Part shown: positions 46,509 through 54,512 of the stretch, in pieces
Layout of the letters: each line of letters begins with the position of its first letter
Position numbering within the stretch: position 1 is the first letter of the stretch
NCBI RefSeq assembly: GCF_029962485.1
Contig: NZ_CP073637.1
Location: forward strand, 186,001-250,000
Length of the DNA stretch: 64,000 nt
Source of the DNA: Burkholderia cepacia
GTDB taxonomy: Bacteria > Pseudomonadota > Gammaproteobacteria > Burkholderiales > Burkholderiaceae
Direction: 5' to 3'
The notes under the pieces: generated by a model
Database searches by the model: none
Told to the model about the DNA's origin: nothing
Seen by the model: only the letters and a program-made list of their open reading frames with translations
Made by a program: the position numbers and the translations under genes

Positions 46509-46545
46509 AAAAACCCCGTAAGATCAAGCCTTACGGGGTTTTTTA
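46509..46545 (+). terminator. Rho-independent terminator after tRNA-Ala
   Basis: A 14-bp stem (46509-46522 with 46530-46543) ends in TTTTTTATT. Confidence 0.9.
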
Positions 46546-46641
46546 TTACCTATAGGGTCCGAACTCGTCCATTGACATCCGCACCCGAAAGGGGAAAACT
46601 TTTGGGGCAACTGTCCGTCCAGCTAACCCAGTATTCCCCAA

Positions 46642-47079
46642 ATGGCGCTGACCGATACCGCCATCAGGAACGCGAAGCCCGCCGAGAAGCCCAGAAAGCT
46701 GTTCGACGGTGGCGGCCTTTATTTGCTCGTCGTTCCTAGCCGGGCCAAATACTGGCGGCTCAAATACCGGTTCGGCGGCAAGGAGAAAACCCTGTCGTTC
46801 GGCGTCTACCAGCAAGTGACGCTCGCAGCGGCGCGGAATCGGCGAGACGAGGCCCGGGCGCTACTTGCCGCAGGAGTCGATCCAAGCGAGGTACGAAAGG
46901 AGGAGCGCGCTACCCAGCGGGACGAAGCCGTTCGGCTGGAGGCGGCAATGCGCTTTTCCGTGGATAGCGATGGTGCGCTGTCGATCCGCCTTGGCGCACG
47001 TCGCATGAATCTGAGTCCGTCGGAGACGGCCCAGCTTCGCGCCTTTCTTGATGCAACGCGCACTGTGCTCCCCAAGTAG
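46642..47079 (+). CDS. Stand-alone arm-type DNA-binding domain protein
   Basis: A 145-residue protein. Residues 1-85 match the DUF4102 arm-site-binding domain of P4 integrases, and are closely related to the start of the integrase just downstream (MALTD..RNAKP, YWRLKYRFGGKEKTLSFGVY). The remaining 60 residues have no catalytic core but a compact ending, SIRLGARRMNLSPSETAQLRAFL. It is 9 bases ahead of the integrase and co-directional. It may compete for arm sites or act as a directionality factor; this is inference. Confidence 0.75.
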   Translation: MALTDTAIRNAKPAEKPRKLFDGGGLYLLVVPSRAKYWRLKYRFGGKEKTLSFGVYQQVTLAAARNRRDEARALLAAGVDPSEVRKEERATQRDEAVRLEAAMRFSVDSDGALSIRLGARRMNLSPSETAQLRAFLDATRTVLPK

Positions 47080-47088
47080 TAAACGAGC

Positions 47089-48300
47089 ATGGCACTGACT
47101 GACGTACGCGTTCGCAACGCGAAGCCGACTGGCAAGCTCTATCGTCTATTCGATGAGCGAGGTATGTACCTCGAGGTTTCCGCTACCGGCGGCAAGTGGT
47201 GGCGCTTTAAGTACCGATTCGAGGGCAAGGAGAAGCGGCTATCACTTGGCGTTTACCCGGATGTCGGCCTAAAGGACGCACGCGAGCGCCGGGACGAGAT
47301 GCGCAAACTGCTCACGCAGGGCATCGACCCTGGCGAGCACAAAAAGGCCACGAAGGCGGCGACACTTGAGCGAGCCGCGAATTCGTTCGAAGTGGTCGCG
47401 CGTGAATGGTTCGCCCGCCAGTCGCCCACCTGGGCTCAAAGTCACGCGGATAAGGTAATCCAGCGTCTCGAAAAAGACATCTTCCCCTGGCTCGGCAACC
47501 GAGCTATCGCTGAAATTGCTGCCCCGGAGCTGCTGGCGGTCATTCGGCGGATCGAAGAGCGCGGGGCGAAGGATACGGCCCATCGAGCATTGCAGAACTG
47601 CGGACAGGTGTTCCGCTACGCCGTGGCGACAGGGCGAGCCGAACGTGATCCGTCGGCCGACTTGAGAGGTGCCCTTCCGCCAGTTCGGCACGAGAATTTC
47701 GCATCCATCACCGAGCCCACGAGGGTGGCCGAGTTGCTGCGTGCAATCGATGCTTTTCGCGGGACGTTCGTCGTGAAGAGTGCGTTGCAGTTGGCCCCGC
47801 TTTTGTTTGTGCGCCCCGGTGAATTGCGTAAGGCTGAATGGGCGGGCTTCGATCTCGATAAGGCGGAGTGGCGTTATCTCGTAACCAAAACGAAGACCGA
47901 GCACCTCATTCCTCTATCTACGCAAGCGGTGGCGATCTTACGAGAACTGCATGCGCTGACAGGGCAGAAGACTTACGTGTTTCCCGGACGCGACACGCGG
48001 AAACCGATGAGCGAGGCGGCGATCAACGCGGCGCTGCGGCGGATGGGATACGACACAAAGACGGAGATCACTGGTCACGGATTTCGGGCGATGGCTCGCA
48101 CAATTTTGCACGAGGAACTGCACGTAAAGCCGGAAGTTATCGAGCATCAACTTGCGCACAAGGTTCCGGACGCGCTAGGCACCGCATACAATCGCACCAA
48201 ATTCCTAAAAGAACGGCGAACCATGATGCAACAATGGGCGGACTACTTGGCCGCGCTAAAAGCGGGAGAACCCCTCGCGGCGATCGAGGCGCAAACCTAG
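47089..48300 (+). CDS. P4-type tyrosine integrase
   Basis: A 403-residue site-specific recombinase. The DUF4102 arm-binding domain (1-85) and the core-binding domain lead into the catalytic domain, with Arg242 in VRPGELR, His330 and Arg333 in HGFRAM, His357 in HQLAHK and the nucleophile Tyr367. The motif set is complete, so it should be active. It lies 613 bases from the tRNA-Ala end, the likely att site. Confidence 0.93.
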   Translation: MALTDVRVRNAKPTGKLYRLFDERGMYLEVSATGGKWWRFKYRFEGKEKRLSLGVYPDVGLKDARERRDEMRKLLTQGIDPGEHKKATKAATLERAANSFEVVAREWFARQSPTWAQSHADKVIQRLEKDIFPWLGNRAIAEIAAPELLAVIRRIEERGAKDTAHRALQNCGQVFRYAVATGRAERDPSADLRGALPPVRHENFASITEPTRVAELLRAIDAFRGTFVVKSALQLAPLLFVRPGELRKAEWAGFDLDKAEWRYLVTKTKTEHLIPLSTQAVAILRELHALTGQKTYVFPGRDTRKPMSEAAINAALRRMGYDTKTEITGHGFRAMARTILHEELHVKPEVIEHQLAHKVPDALGTAYNRTKFLKERRTMMQQWADYLAALKAGEPLAAIEAQT

Positions 48301-48503
48301 GGGGCGGAAAGGGAATGCGGCACCTCTGATGTGGGCCGCGCTATTTTGACACTGCAGTGTCCGGCGAGTCGCTGCGCCTACCGGGTCCGGTCGCTTTCGT
48401 CTGTAGTCGCGAGGTCCGCGTAATGGCGCGAGCGCGAGCAACCTGTGAACGCAGGGGGATGGATGAAAGAAGACCGGGGCTAACTACTACCCCGTGCGTC
48501 GGG

Positions 48504-50723
48504 TCAGTCGCGCTTCAGGACGAAGCCCTTCCAGCCATTGAACGCGGCGCGACGAACATGGTGCATTCCACGCTGTTCAAGCTTGGCGTTGAACTTGGCG
48601 ATCGGCAGGGCCGCGCGTCCGTTGTTGCGGGTGTGTGCCACGTAACTGCGGTACACCTCGTTCGCTCCCTGAATCGGTGCGCCGTTGCGTACAGTGCAAC
48701 AGGAGCTGAGCCACGAGCGGACGGTGTCCGAGCGCGTCCGCAACTGCTCGGTCGTATGTGTCACTTTGCTGCACGTGCCGAGTTTGCGCGCGTGATACTG
48801 TCGCGCCCCCTCGATGAGCCAGTTAAGGATACCCGGCAGTTCGTTGGCGAGCTTCGCGTCGAGATCGGGATCGCAGTCTTCGCCGTTAAAGCGACGCATC
48901 AACGGAATAACTCGAATGCGACGCCACATGGCGGCGTTGTCATAGGCGATCTCGGGATCGGAGTTCAGCGACAGCCAGAGCTTGCCGACCGGCGTGAACG
49001 TTTCCTGCTCCCCGAAGTTGCTTCGGCCTGTCAACACGTCGCTGCCGCTGAGCTGCTTGACGAATGCTTCGTCAAAACGCTTCTGCCCGTCGAATTCGGT
49101 GCAAGCGTACAGGCGCGCGCCCTTCAACGCCATGACCGCCGGGCTCGGCGAGTTCGGATTGCTGGCATACGCGCGTTGCAGTAGATTCGGTGCGACCGTC
49201 TTCCCATAGTCGCCGAGAGCCTTCGTGATGGCGCGCAGCAGTACCCCCTTGCCGTTGCCGCCCGGACCGATAATCAGGAAGAACACTTGCTCGCGGGTAT
49301 GCCCGAACGCGCTATAGCCGAGTGCGCGCTGGACGTACCGGGCGAATTCCTTGTCACCCTCGGTAATGCTGTCGATGAACCTTGCGAACTCGGGGCACTT
49401 GGCTTCTGCGTCATAGGCAGCACCACAGCGTTGCGTGATGAAATCGTCGGGGCGAGCGCAGCGATGCTGTCCGGTGACGAGTTCAATCACGCCGTTCTCC
49501 ACCCCCAGCAGGTCCGGGTTGATATCGAAACGCGAACCTGACGTCTCCATGTCGGCGTCCAGGGAGGCGTGACGCAGGATCGACGTGAGCGAAGACGCTG
49601 TCGCCTGACGTTGGATGGACGACAAGAGGCCGCTCTGTTTTTCGGAGCGAACACCGCGCACCGTTTCGATCAGGGCTTCGACCATCGCTTTGCAATGGCG
49701 CAGCGCCAGATGCGGCGCCTTCTTCCAGAGGCCGTCGAATACCCACCAAGTAGCAGTACCGTGGTCGAACGCGACCTGGCCTTTGTACGTCGAAACGAAC
49801 AGCTTCGCGAGATCGGCTTCAGCGGTCGGCACGTCAACCTGCTTGACGCCGCGCGATGACTGGTTCGCGTAGAAGAAGAGCGTCTGCTTCGTAATGCCGC
49901 CGTTCGGTTTGAAGTTGCGCCATGCTCGATCTTGCTCCGCCTGATCGAACTTCCCGGGAGCCGTCTTGGACCATTGGTCCCACAGCGCCTTCCCCTGATC
50001 GTTCGGCATGAACGAGTGCAGTGCCATGCCGACCGTAAGCCAGATGGGCCGATCCTCGGCGGAAATCTTCTCCAAGGTACCGCGCACTTCTTCGAGGTCG
50101 TGCGTTTCGACGATATGCGTCTGCTTCTGCGAAATAGGCCTGCGCTTTGGTTTCATGCCGAACGCACGCTTGAACTCGCTAAACGCGATCGGCTTGAGCG
50201 CTTCGCCTTGAGCAACCGAAACGATCCTAACCACATGATTTTGCCCGTTTTTCCGGTTGATCGTGCCCGCGAGTCGCATGCAACGCGTCACGTCGGTCAC
50301 GTTGAGATCGCCGCCCAGTTTTTTGGCGAGGAACGCCTGCACGTGACGATACACTTCGACCGGGCAACCGGCGACGAGCCAGACCACATGGAAATGGTCG
50401 GGCGACGTTTCAGTAACGATGTGCGGCTTGATCGGAAACTGGTCGATGGTATCGAGGGAGACGCCGCCGTCGAGATCGACGAAGAACGCGTTGATACGCG
50501 TGACGCGATCTGCCCGGCGGATACCGTCGCGGAACTCGTTCAGGGCGATGCCTACCGCCAAGCCTTGGCGTACTGCCATTACAATCCTCGGGCCGCATGC
50601 CTTCAAGTTTCCCGAAAACACCTCAGCATCCCCGACGCGCCCTTTCTCAGGGTAGGCTTGGAAAACGACCGGGCGGGAGCCATGCAGTAATTGCTTATGA
50701 AGTTTCAAGTCAGTCTTGTTCAT
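48504..50723 (-). CDS. P4-type phage/plasmid primase-helicase
   Basis: A 739-residue replication protein. The N-terminal part is a RepB-like primase domain (FFVDLDGG, SPDHFHVVWLV), then a PriCT-like segment (AEDRPIWLTVGMALHSF). The C-terminal half is a D5/superfamily-3 helicase with Walker A GPGGNGKG near residues 485-492 and the sensor LWLSLNSDP. The ATG at 50723 is preferred to a GC-rich upstream extension of 101 codons. It suggests that the element can replicate as a plasmid after excision. It is convergent with the integrase. Confidence 0.9.
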   Translation of the reverse strand: MNKTDLKLHKQLLHGSRPVVFQAYPEKGRVGDAEVFSGNLKACGPRIVMAVRQGLAVGIALNEFRDGIRRADRVTRINAFFVDLDGGVSLDTIDQFPIKPHIVTETSPDHFHVVWLVAGCPVEVYRHVQAFLAKKLGGDLNVTDVTRCMRLAGTINRKNGQNHVVRIVSVAQGEALKPIAFSEFKRAFGMKPKRRPISQKQTHIVETHDLEEVRGTLEKISAEDRPIWLTVGMALHSFMPNDQGKALWDQWSKTAPGKFDQAEQDRAWRNFKPNGGITKQTLFFYANQSSRGVKQVDVPTAEADLAKLFVSTYKGQVAFDHGTATWWVFDGLWKKAPHLALRHCKAMVEALIETVRGVRSEKQSGLLSSIQRQATASSLTSILRHASLDADMETSGSRFDINPDLLGVENGVIELVTGQHRCARPDDFITQRCGAAYDAEAKCPEFARFIDSITEGDKEFARYVQRALGYSAFGHTREQVFFLIIGPGGNGKGVLLRAITKALGDYGKTVAPNLLQRAYASNPNSPSPAVMALKGARLYACTEFDGQKRFDEAFVKQLSGSDVLTGRSNFGEQETFTPVGKLWLSLNSDPEIAYDNAAMWRRIRVIPLMRRFNGEDCDPDLDAKLANELPGILNWLIEGARQYHARKLGTCSKVTHTTEQLRTRSDTVRSWLSSCCTVRNGAPIQGANEVYRSYVAHTRNNGRAALPIAKFNAKLEQRGMHHVRRAAFNGWKGFVLKRD

Positions 50724-50934
50724 TTTAATGCGTAGGTATCCTATATAAGTGAGGTGGTTCCTTCCCTCTTCGACAAAAAAACGGGCAGGTCGTGAAGGTG
50801 GAGGAGGTGGAGGGTTTTTCTGAGTTGATCCGGGGTAAAGCGTAGCTTTTTCTAAGATCAGAAATTGAAAAACACTTCCACTCCTTCCACTCCAGCCGGA
50901 GGGATAGCTCTTTTTACAGTTCCGACGGGTTCGC

Positions 50935-51204
50935 TCAGGTGGTAGCCTGCTCCGAATCACGGGCAGCGATGCAAGACGCGATGAACGCGTCCACTTCGTC
51001 CTCGACCCATGCGGACGTGCGGCCACCGGTCGGCTTTACGGGCTTCGGGAAGCGGTCCTGCGCGATGAGTTCGTACATGACCGTATTGGACAGACCGGTG
51101 CGTTCCAGCACTTGCTGGCGCTTGAGCAAACGACGGTTAGCGCGGTTGCCGAGCGGGGAGTCTGCCGCAGTTGCGGCACGGGATTGTGCGAGCGGGTAAG
51201 CCAT
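50935..51204 (-). CDS. AlpA-family helix-turn-helix regulator
   Basis: An 89-residue MerR-like DNA-binding protein, with the AlpA core LLKRQQVLERTGLSNTVMYELIAQDRFPKPVK and AWVEDEVDAFI. AlpA-type proteins switch on excision or replication genes of P4-like elements. AAGGAGG lies just before the ATG at 51204. It is encoded upstream of and in line with the primase gene, 211 bases away. Confidence 0.88.
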   Translation of the reverse strand: MAYPLAQSRAATAADSPLGNRANRRLLKRQQVLERTGLSNTVMYELIAQDRFPKPVKPTGGRTSAWVEDEVDAFIASCIAARDSEQATT

Positions 51205-51364
51205 ATATCCTCCTTGCGAACGATCCGCCACCGCGGCGGATTGCTGAGGATTATTCAGGTCAGGCCCGGCGTTGTCGAAAGGGTTTAGCAGGCCCAGTTA
51301 GTGCCGGTCGTCGGCACTAATGGCCCAGGTTAGCGTCGACGACCTCGAAGTCGTGAATAACGTT

Positions 51365-52063
51365 CTACTTGCGCGGTGGACGATCATCCCCCATTGCGGC
51401 GAGAAGCAAATAATCGTTCGTGGCGACGTTCATTGCGTCATCCAAGGAGTCCGTCAATCTCTTTGCGGGTGCTCCCGGACCCCATACGAGTGCGGCCTGC
51501 TCAGCAAGAGTGCCAGCTTGAGTTCGTGCGTCGAGAATTTTTAGCTGAAGGAGTAACCGCGGCATTGGCCGTTGTCGACCCTTCTTCGGGACTATCTCTT
51601 CGGCTTTGCGCCATTGATCTAGTTGTTTCTCAAGGATTTTTCGTGCGGTCTCGACCTGCGCGTCGAGAATCCTATCGTCTGCAAGGGCAAGACGCAGATC
51701 GAAACGAAGGGCGAGCTGCCCGGGTTGGATTGTTACCGGACGGGTCCAGCGACCGTCACGTTGGCGTTGAGGTCGGATCGTTGATACAGCTTTTGAGATG
51801 AACATCGGCTCAGTAGGTTCGCCGTTGCCAGACTTGAACGGCTCGTCATAGTGCTTGAACTCAGCCAACCCAAATTTTCTGGCGATGGCCCGCTTCTTTT
51901 GCGGCGTCGCGTCTTCGTCAAGTCCATCGCACGCCGCTCGGAATCCGGCGTTGCGCAGCAAAAATTCCCAAGCCCACCGCTTGTTGGTCCACGTTTCGTG
52001 GCCTTCATATCTGGCCGGATCGAGTGGAGGCAGTGGAAGCGAATCGTTCTTTTGTCGGGGCAT
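51365..52063 (-). CDS. DUF6499-like island protein
   Basis: A 232-residue soluble protein. The segment ETWTNKRWAWEFLLRNAGFRAACDGL resembles the WAWEFLRRNP core of DUF6499 proteins of integrative elements. A helical region with repeated basic residues follows (about 130-200). No catalytic motif is seen. Its codon use is less biased than in the chromosome core. It is divergent from the XRE remnant at 52141. Function unknown. Confidence 0.55.
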   Translation of the reverse strand: MPRQKNDSLPLPPLDPARYEGHETWTNKRWAWEFLLRNAGFRAACDGLDEDATPQKKRAIARKFGLAEFKHYDEPFKSGNGEPTEPMFISKAVSTIRPQRQRDGRWTRPVTIQPGQLALRFDLRLALADDRILDAQVETARKILEKQLDQWRKAEEIVPKKGRQRPMPRLLLQLKILDARTQAGTLAEQAALVWGPGAPAKRLTDSLDDAMNVATNDYLLLAAMGDDRPPRK

Positions 52064-52140
52064 GGCGTGTTCGCAGGCAAGGTCGAGCGGAAGTTGTGAT
52101 TATCACCTCGCTTGCATAGCCGTAGTGCGCCGCCGAGCAG

Positions 52141-52465
52141 CAGCGCGTTGAAGTCACGCGGGCGTACGAACGAACGGCCGCATTCATATCACGCGCCGTT
52201 TCGGCGGACATGGTCCGGGTGTGCCGGATCGAGGCGGACAAGTCGCAGGAGGAACTAGCGCTACGAAGCGCGTCTTGACGGGACACGCGTCAGTGTTATC
52301 GAACGCGGGATTTGCAATCCCACGATCGAGACACTGGCGACCGTCTGCTACGTACTAGGGATCACGCTCTCAGGCCTCTTCGAACCGCTAAAACTGGCGT
52401 TCAAGTCCTCTGGCGAACATTGCACGGATTCAGCACCACCGCCAAAACGCAGGCCGTTGCGGTAG
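52141..52465 (+). pseudogene. Frameshifted XRE-type helix-turn-helix regulator
   Basis: Two frames together encode an XRE HTH. The first frame ends in SQEELALRSAS and stops at a TGA near 52276. The second frame continues LDGTRVSVIERGICNPTIETLATV and ends at 52463-52465. Removing one C near 52270-52272 would restore S-G-L-D-G-T, the usual family phrase. No start codon is certain; an ATG at 52210 is possible. The single-base change inactivates it unless it is a sequencing error. Confidence 0.65.
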
Positions 52466-52509
52466 CTACGGCGGCTTTCCGCTTCGGATCGACATCGCGC
52501 CCGCGAGCA

Positions 52510-53103
52510 CTACCTTGCGGCGCTCGAACGCTGGGCGTATTCGGCCTTCCTGCCGCGTCCTGTTGGCCAGGTCAATCGCGCGTTGTAAACCGCAAGGATT
52601 GGCTCGGTCTCAGCGGAATCAATCAGCAGCAGCGTGTGCCCTTCGAAGGTCCGGCTGGTCTGCCGCCCTTCGATGCCTACTGCGAGTACCGCATGCAAGG
52701 TCGCCCGATGTAATTCGCGCCACGTCACGATCACCGGTCGTCCATGTAGCACTTCGCGCTCACTGAATCGGAGGACGTGCGCATGCGTTCCTTCGTAGAC
52801 GGTAGATCGCAATCCCCAGTTGAGCTCCCGGATTAGCGTTTGCAGTTCGTCTAGCGAAATTCCGGTGTGCCAGAACGGTGCCGCTTTTCTGACATATTCG
52901 GCTTCGCGACTACTTCGCCGCGACAGCGCACGTAGCGGGTTTGTCACGCACCCATGCATCGCTAACGCCATTGCTGCCGCATGCAAGGCGCACGTCGAAT
53001 CGAAACTGCCCTGGAAGCTGAAGGTCGGAACGTTCGAACCAACAATCGTGAGGCGACGTCCGGGCCGCAAGGCGGGATGAAGTTTCTGAACGGTAGACTC
53101 CAT
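52510..53103 (-). CDS. Papain/C39-like cysteine protease domain protein
   Basis: A 197-residue protein with a credible Cys-His-Asp triad: Gln31 and Cys38 in FQGSFDSTCALHAAAMAL, His137 in TLHAVLAVGI and Asp162 in LLLIDSA. The spacing and the helix after Cys match the C39 peptidase-like fold. There is no ABC transporter module and no signal peptide. The ATG at 53103 shares its A with the upstream stop in TGATG, after GGAGGAA, so it is coupled to the 97-aa gene. Substrate unknown. Confidence 0.65.
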   Translation of the reverse strand: MESTVQKLHPALRPGRRLTIVGSNVPTFSFQGSFDSTCALHAAAMALAMHGCVTNPLRALSRRSSREAEYVRKAAPFWHTGISLDELQTLIRELNWGLRSTVYEGTHAHVLRFSEREVLHGRPVIVTWRELHRATLHAVLAVGIEGRQTSRTFEGHTLLLIDSAETEPILAVYNARLTWPTGRGRKAEYAQRSSAAR

Positions 53104-53396
53104 CAATATTCCTCCGGCATGATCAGGGTCGTCACGCGCCGATCAGCCTCGGTGATGATCCATACTCGCTCACGTCTATCGCCCAGTTCATAGGCCGAAA
53201 GAAGGCGCATTCCGTTCGTAACGGCCAGATCGTTTGAGCGAGCATCGGCGAGGCAGACGGCTCCCCAGTCCCCGCACTGATGCTTACGCAATAGCTCGGC
53301 CGCGTTGGTGCCGATTCGGTCGAGAAGGTCGAGCGCGCCCGGCGTCGCCACCGTTCGGCCGAGAGAGAAAAGAGGTGTAGGATTTTTCCTGTTCAT
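53103..53396 (-). CDS. 97-residue conserved plasmid/island protein
   Basis: A small protein of a family seen on plasmids and integrative elements, with LGRTVATPGALDLLDRIG, GDWGAVCLADARSND and RVWIITEADRRVTTLIMPEEY. It is often mislabelled as a type I restriction subunit. It is the first gene of the pair with the protease-like protein, which it overlaps by one base. It could regulate, carry or be cut by the partner. These are guesses. Confidence 0.7.
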   Translation of the reverse strand: MNRKNPTPLFSLGRTVATPGALDLLDRIGTNAAELLRKHQCGDWGAVCLADARSNDLAVTNGMRLLSAYELGDRRERVWIITEADRRVTTLIMPEEY

Positions 53397-54512
53397 AATC
53401 AGGCATCCTTAATTATCAAGGCGAGCGTTATCGCCGGATGGATATCCGGTGAAAAGCTCAGTAGGTGGGCAAAGCGAAAACGCGAGGCTACTGCAGTGCG
53501 TTTCAGGAACGTGACGATGCTGCGGGTGTGATTTGCAAGGCGCGTCGGCGCGTAGCGCTCAGGCGGTGGAGAAAATCACGCAAGCAACGGAGAGGTCGAC
53601 ATGTCGGGAGCGGAGTTTGACCAAATACGGGCGGGAATCACCCGAAAACGCCGGTCTGGCAGAAAAAATGTAGCACAGACCGGCCAGACGCGCCAAAGGG
53701 GCAGATCAAATATGCGCAAATCGGTAACTTCTACCCCTATTACCAATTCTAGGGACTTTCGCCCGCTCTCCCGGCGTCGAGAATCCCCTTCCGGCCCGTT
53801 TTCCGGCCCGCGGGCGGCTTCGTGCGACCCGGCCAAGGGTTACGCGGGTCCCGCCCCGGCGGTCGCTATCAGGGCCGCGCTTCTCAATTTGAAAGCTTTG
53901 TAATGTGCGGTACGCCGTAACAATCGGCGTTTCCTGGCCGTTTCGGGGGCTGGATCGGCGTGCTTTGCTCATTTTTTAAGCAAATTGACCCATTTCAGGC
54001 GCTTGGCACTGCGAAACCTTTAGTTGAAGTGTCCCTGGCCGCCCGGACGCGACACTTTCAGATGCTGCTACTTTTAACTCGTCGTGAATGCGCTGGTCGA
54101 ATATTGCCTCAGTCATATGAGTTCCCGATTTTGTGTTTTCGGCTTGGTAGGTGCTATTCGTTGATCCAGAGCGGTGATCCTAGCATCACGTTAGCGTGGG
54201 GGTAACGGTGAGTTGATGCTGCCGGGTCGCTACTCCGACGGATTAGACAACGCTCAGCGTCGGGAGTCGGACAACCGATTGCTATGTTGGAGCCGTCGCC
54301 GGAACGTAAGGACTGTCGTTCGAACGGCAGCCTGGAGTTATGAGCCAGCGTTCGTAGTTGGCCGCGTGCCGCCTCACGCAATGTGCACACTTACCCCAAG
54401 CGGTCGGTGGCGATTCACAAATAAACGGTCGCGAAACTGATAACAGCGGTCAGTCGTAACCAAAACAATACGAGACCTCGATTGCGGGCCTCCGTTTTCT
54501 TGCGCTAGAGTA
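53397..54512. other. Long gene-poor stretch of the island
   Basis: About 1.1 kb without a supportable gene. The part near 53650-53690 holds a candidate minus-strand promoter with a dyad. The middle part is patchy in GC, and several short open frames lack ribosome sites. The stretch may hold regulatory or origin sites or decayed genes. Confidence 0.5.
53650..53689 (-). promoter_or_regulatory. Candidate promoter-operator of the 97-aa/protease operon
   Basis: On the minus strand an extended -10 TGC-TACATT (hexamer at 53672-53667) is flanked by an inverted repeat GCCGGTCT (53650-53657) and AGACCGGC (53677-53684). A repressor bound there would block the promoter. The leader would be about 260 bases long. 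Confidence 0.45.

Noticed and set aside
53103..53396. Calling the 97-residue protein a type I restriction subunit
   Set aside because: It lacks any methyltransferase or nuclease motif; the real hsdM, hsdS and hsdR are complete nearby.
53601..53903. A 100-codon plus-strand frame in the gene-poor island stretch
   Set aside because: It crosses the candidate promoter of the opposite operon, is Arg/Ser/Pro-rich and has no family match that I recognise.
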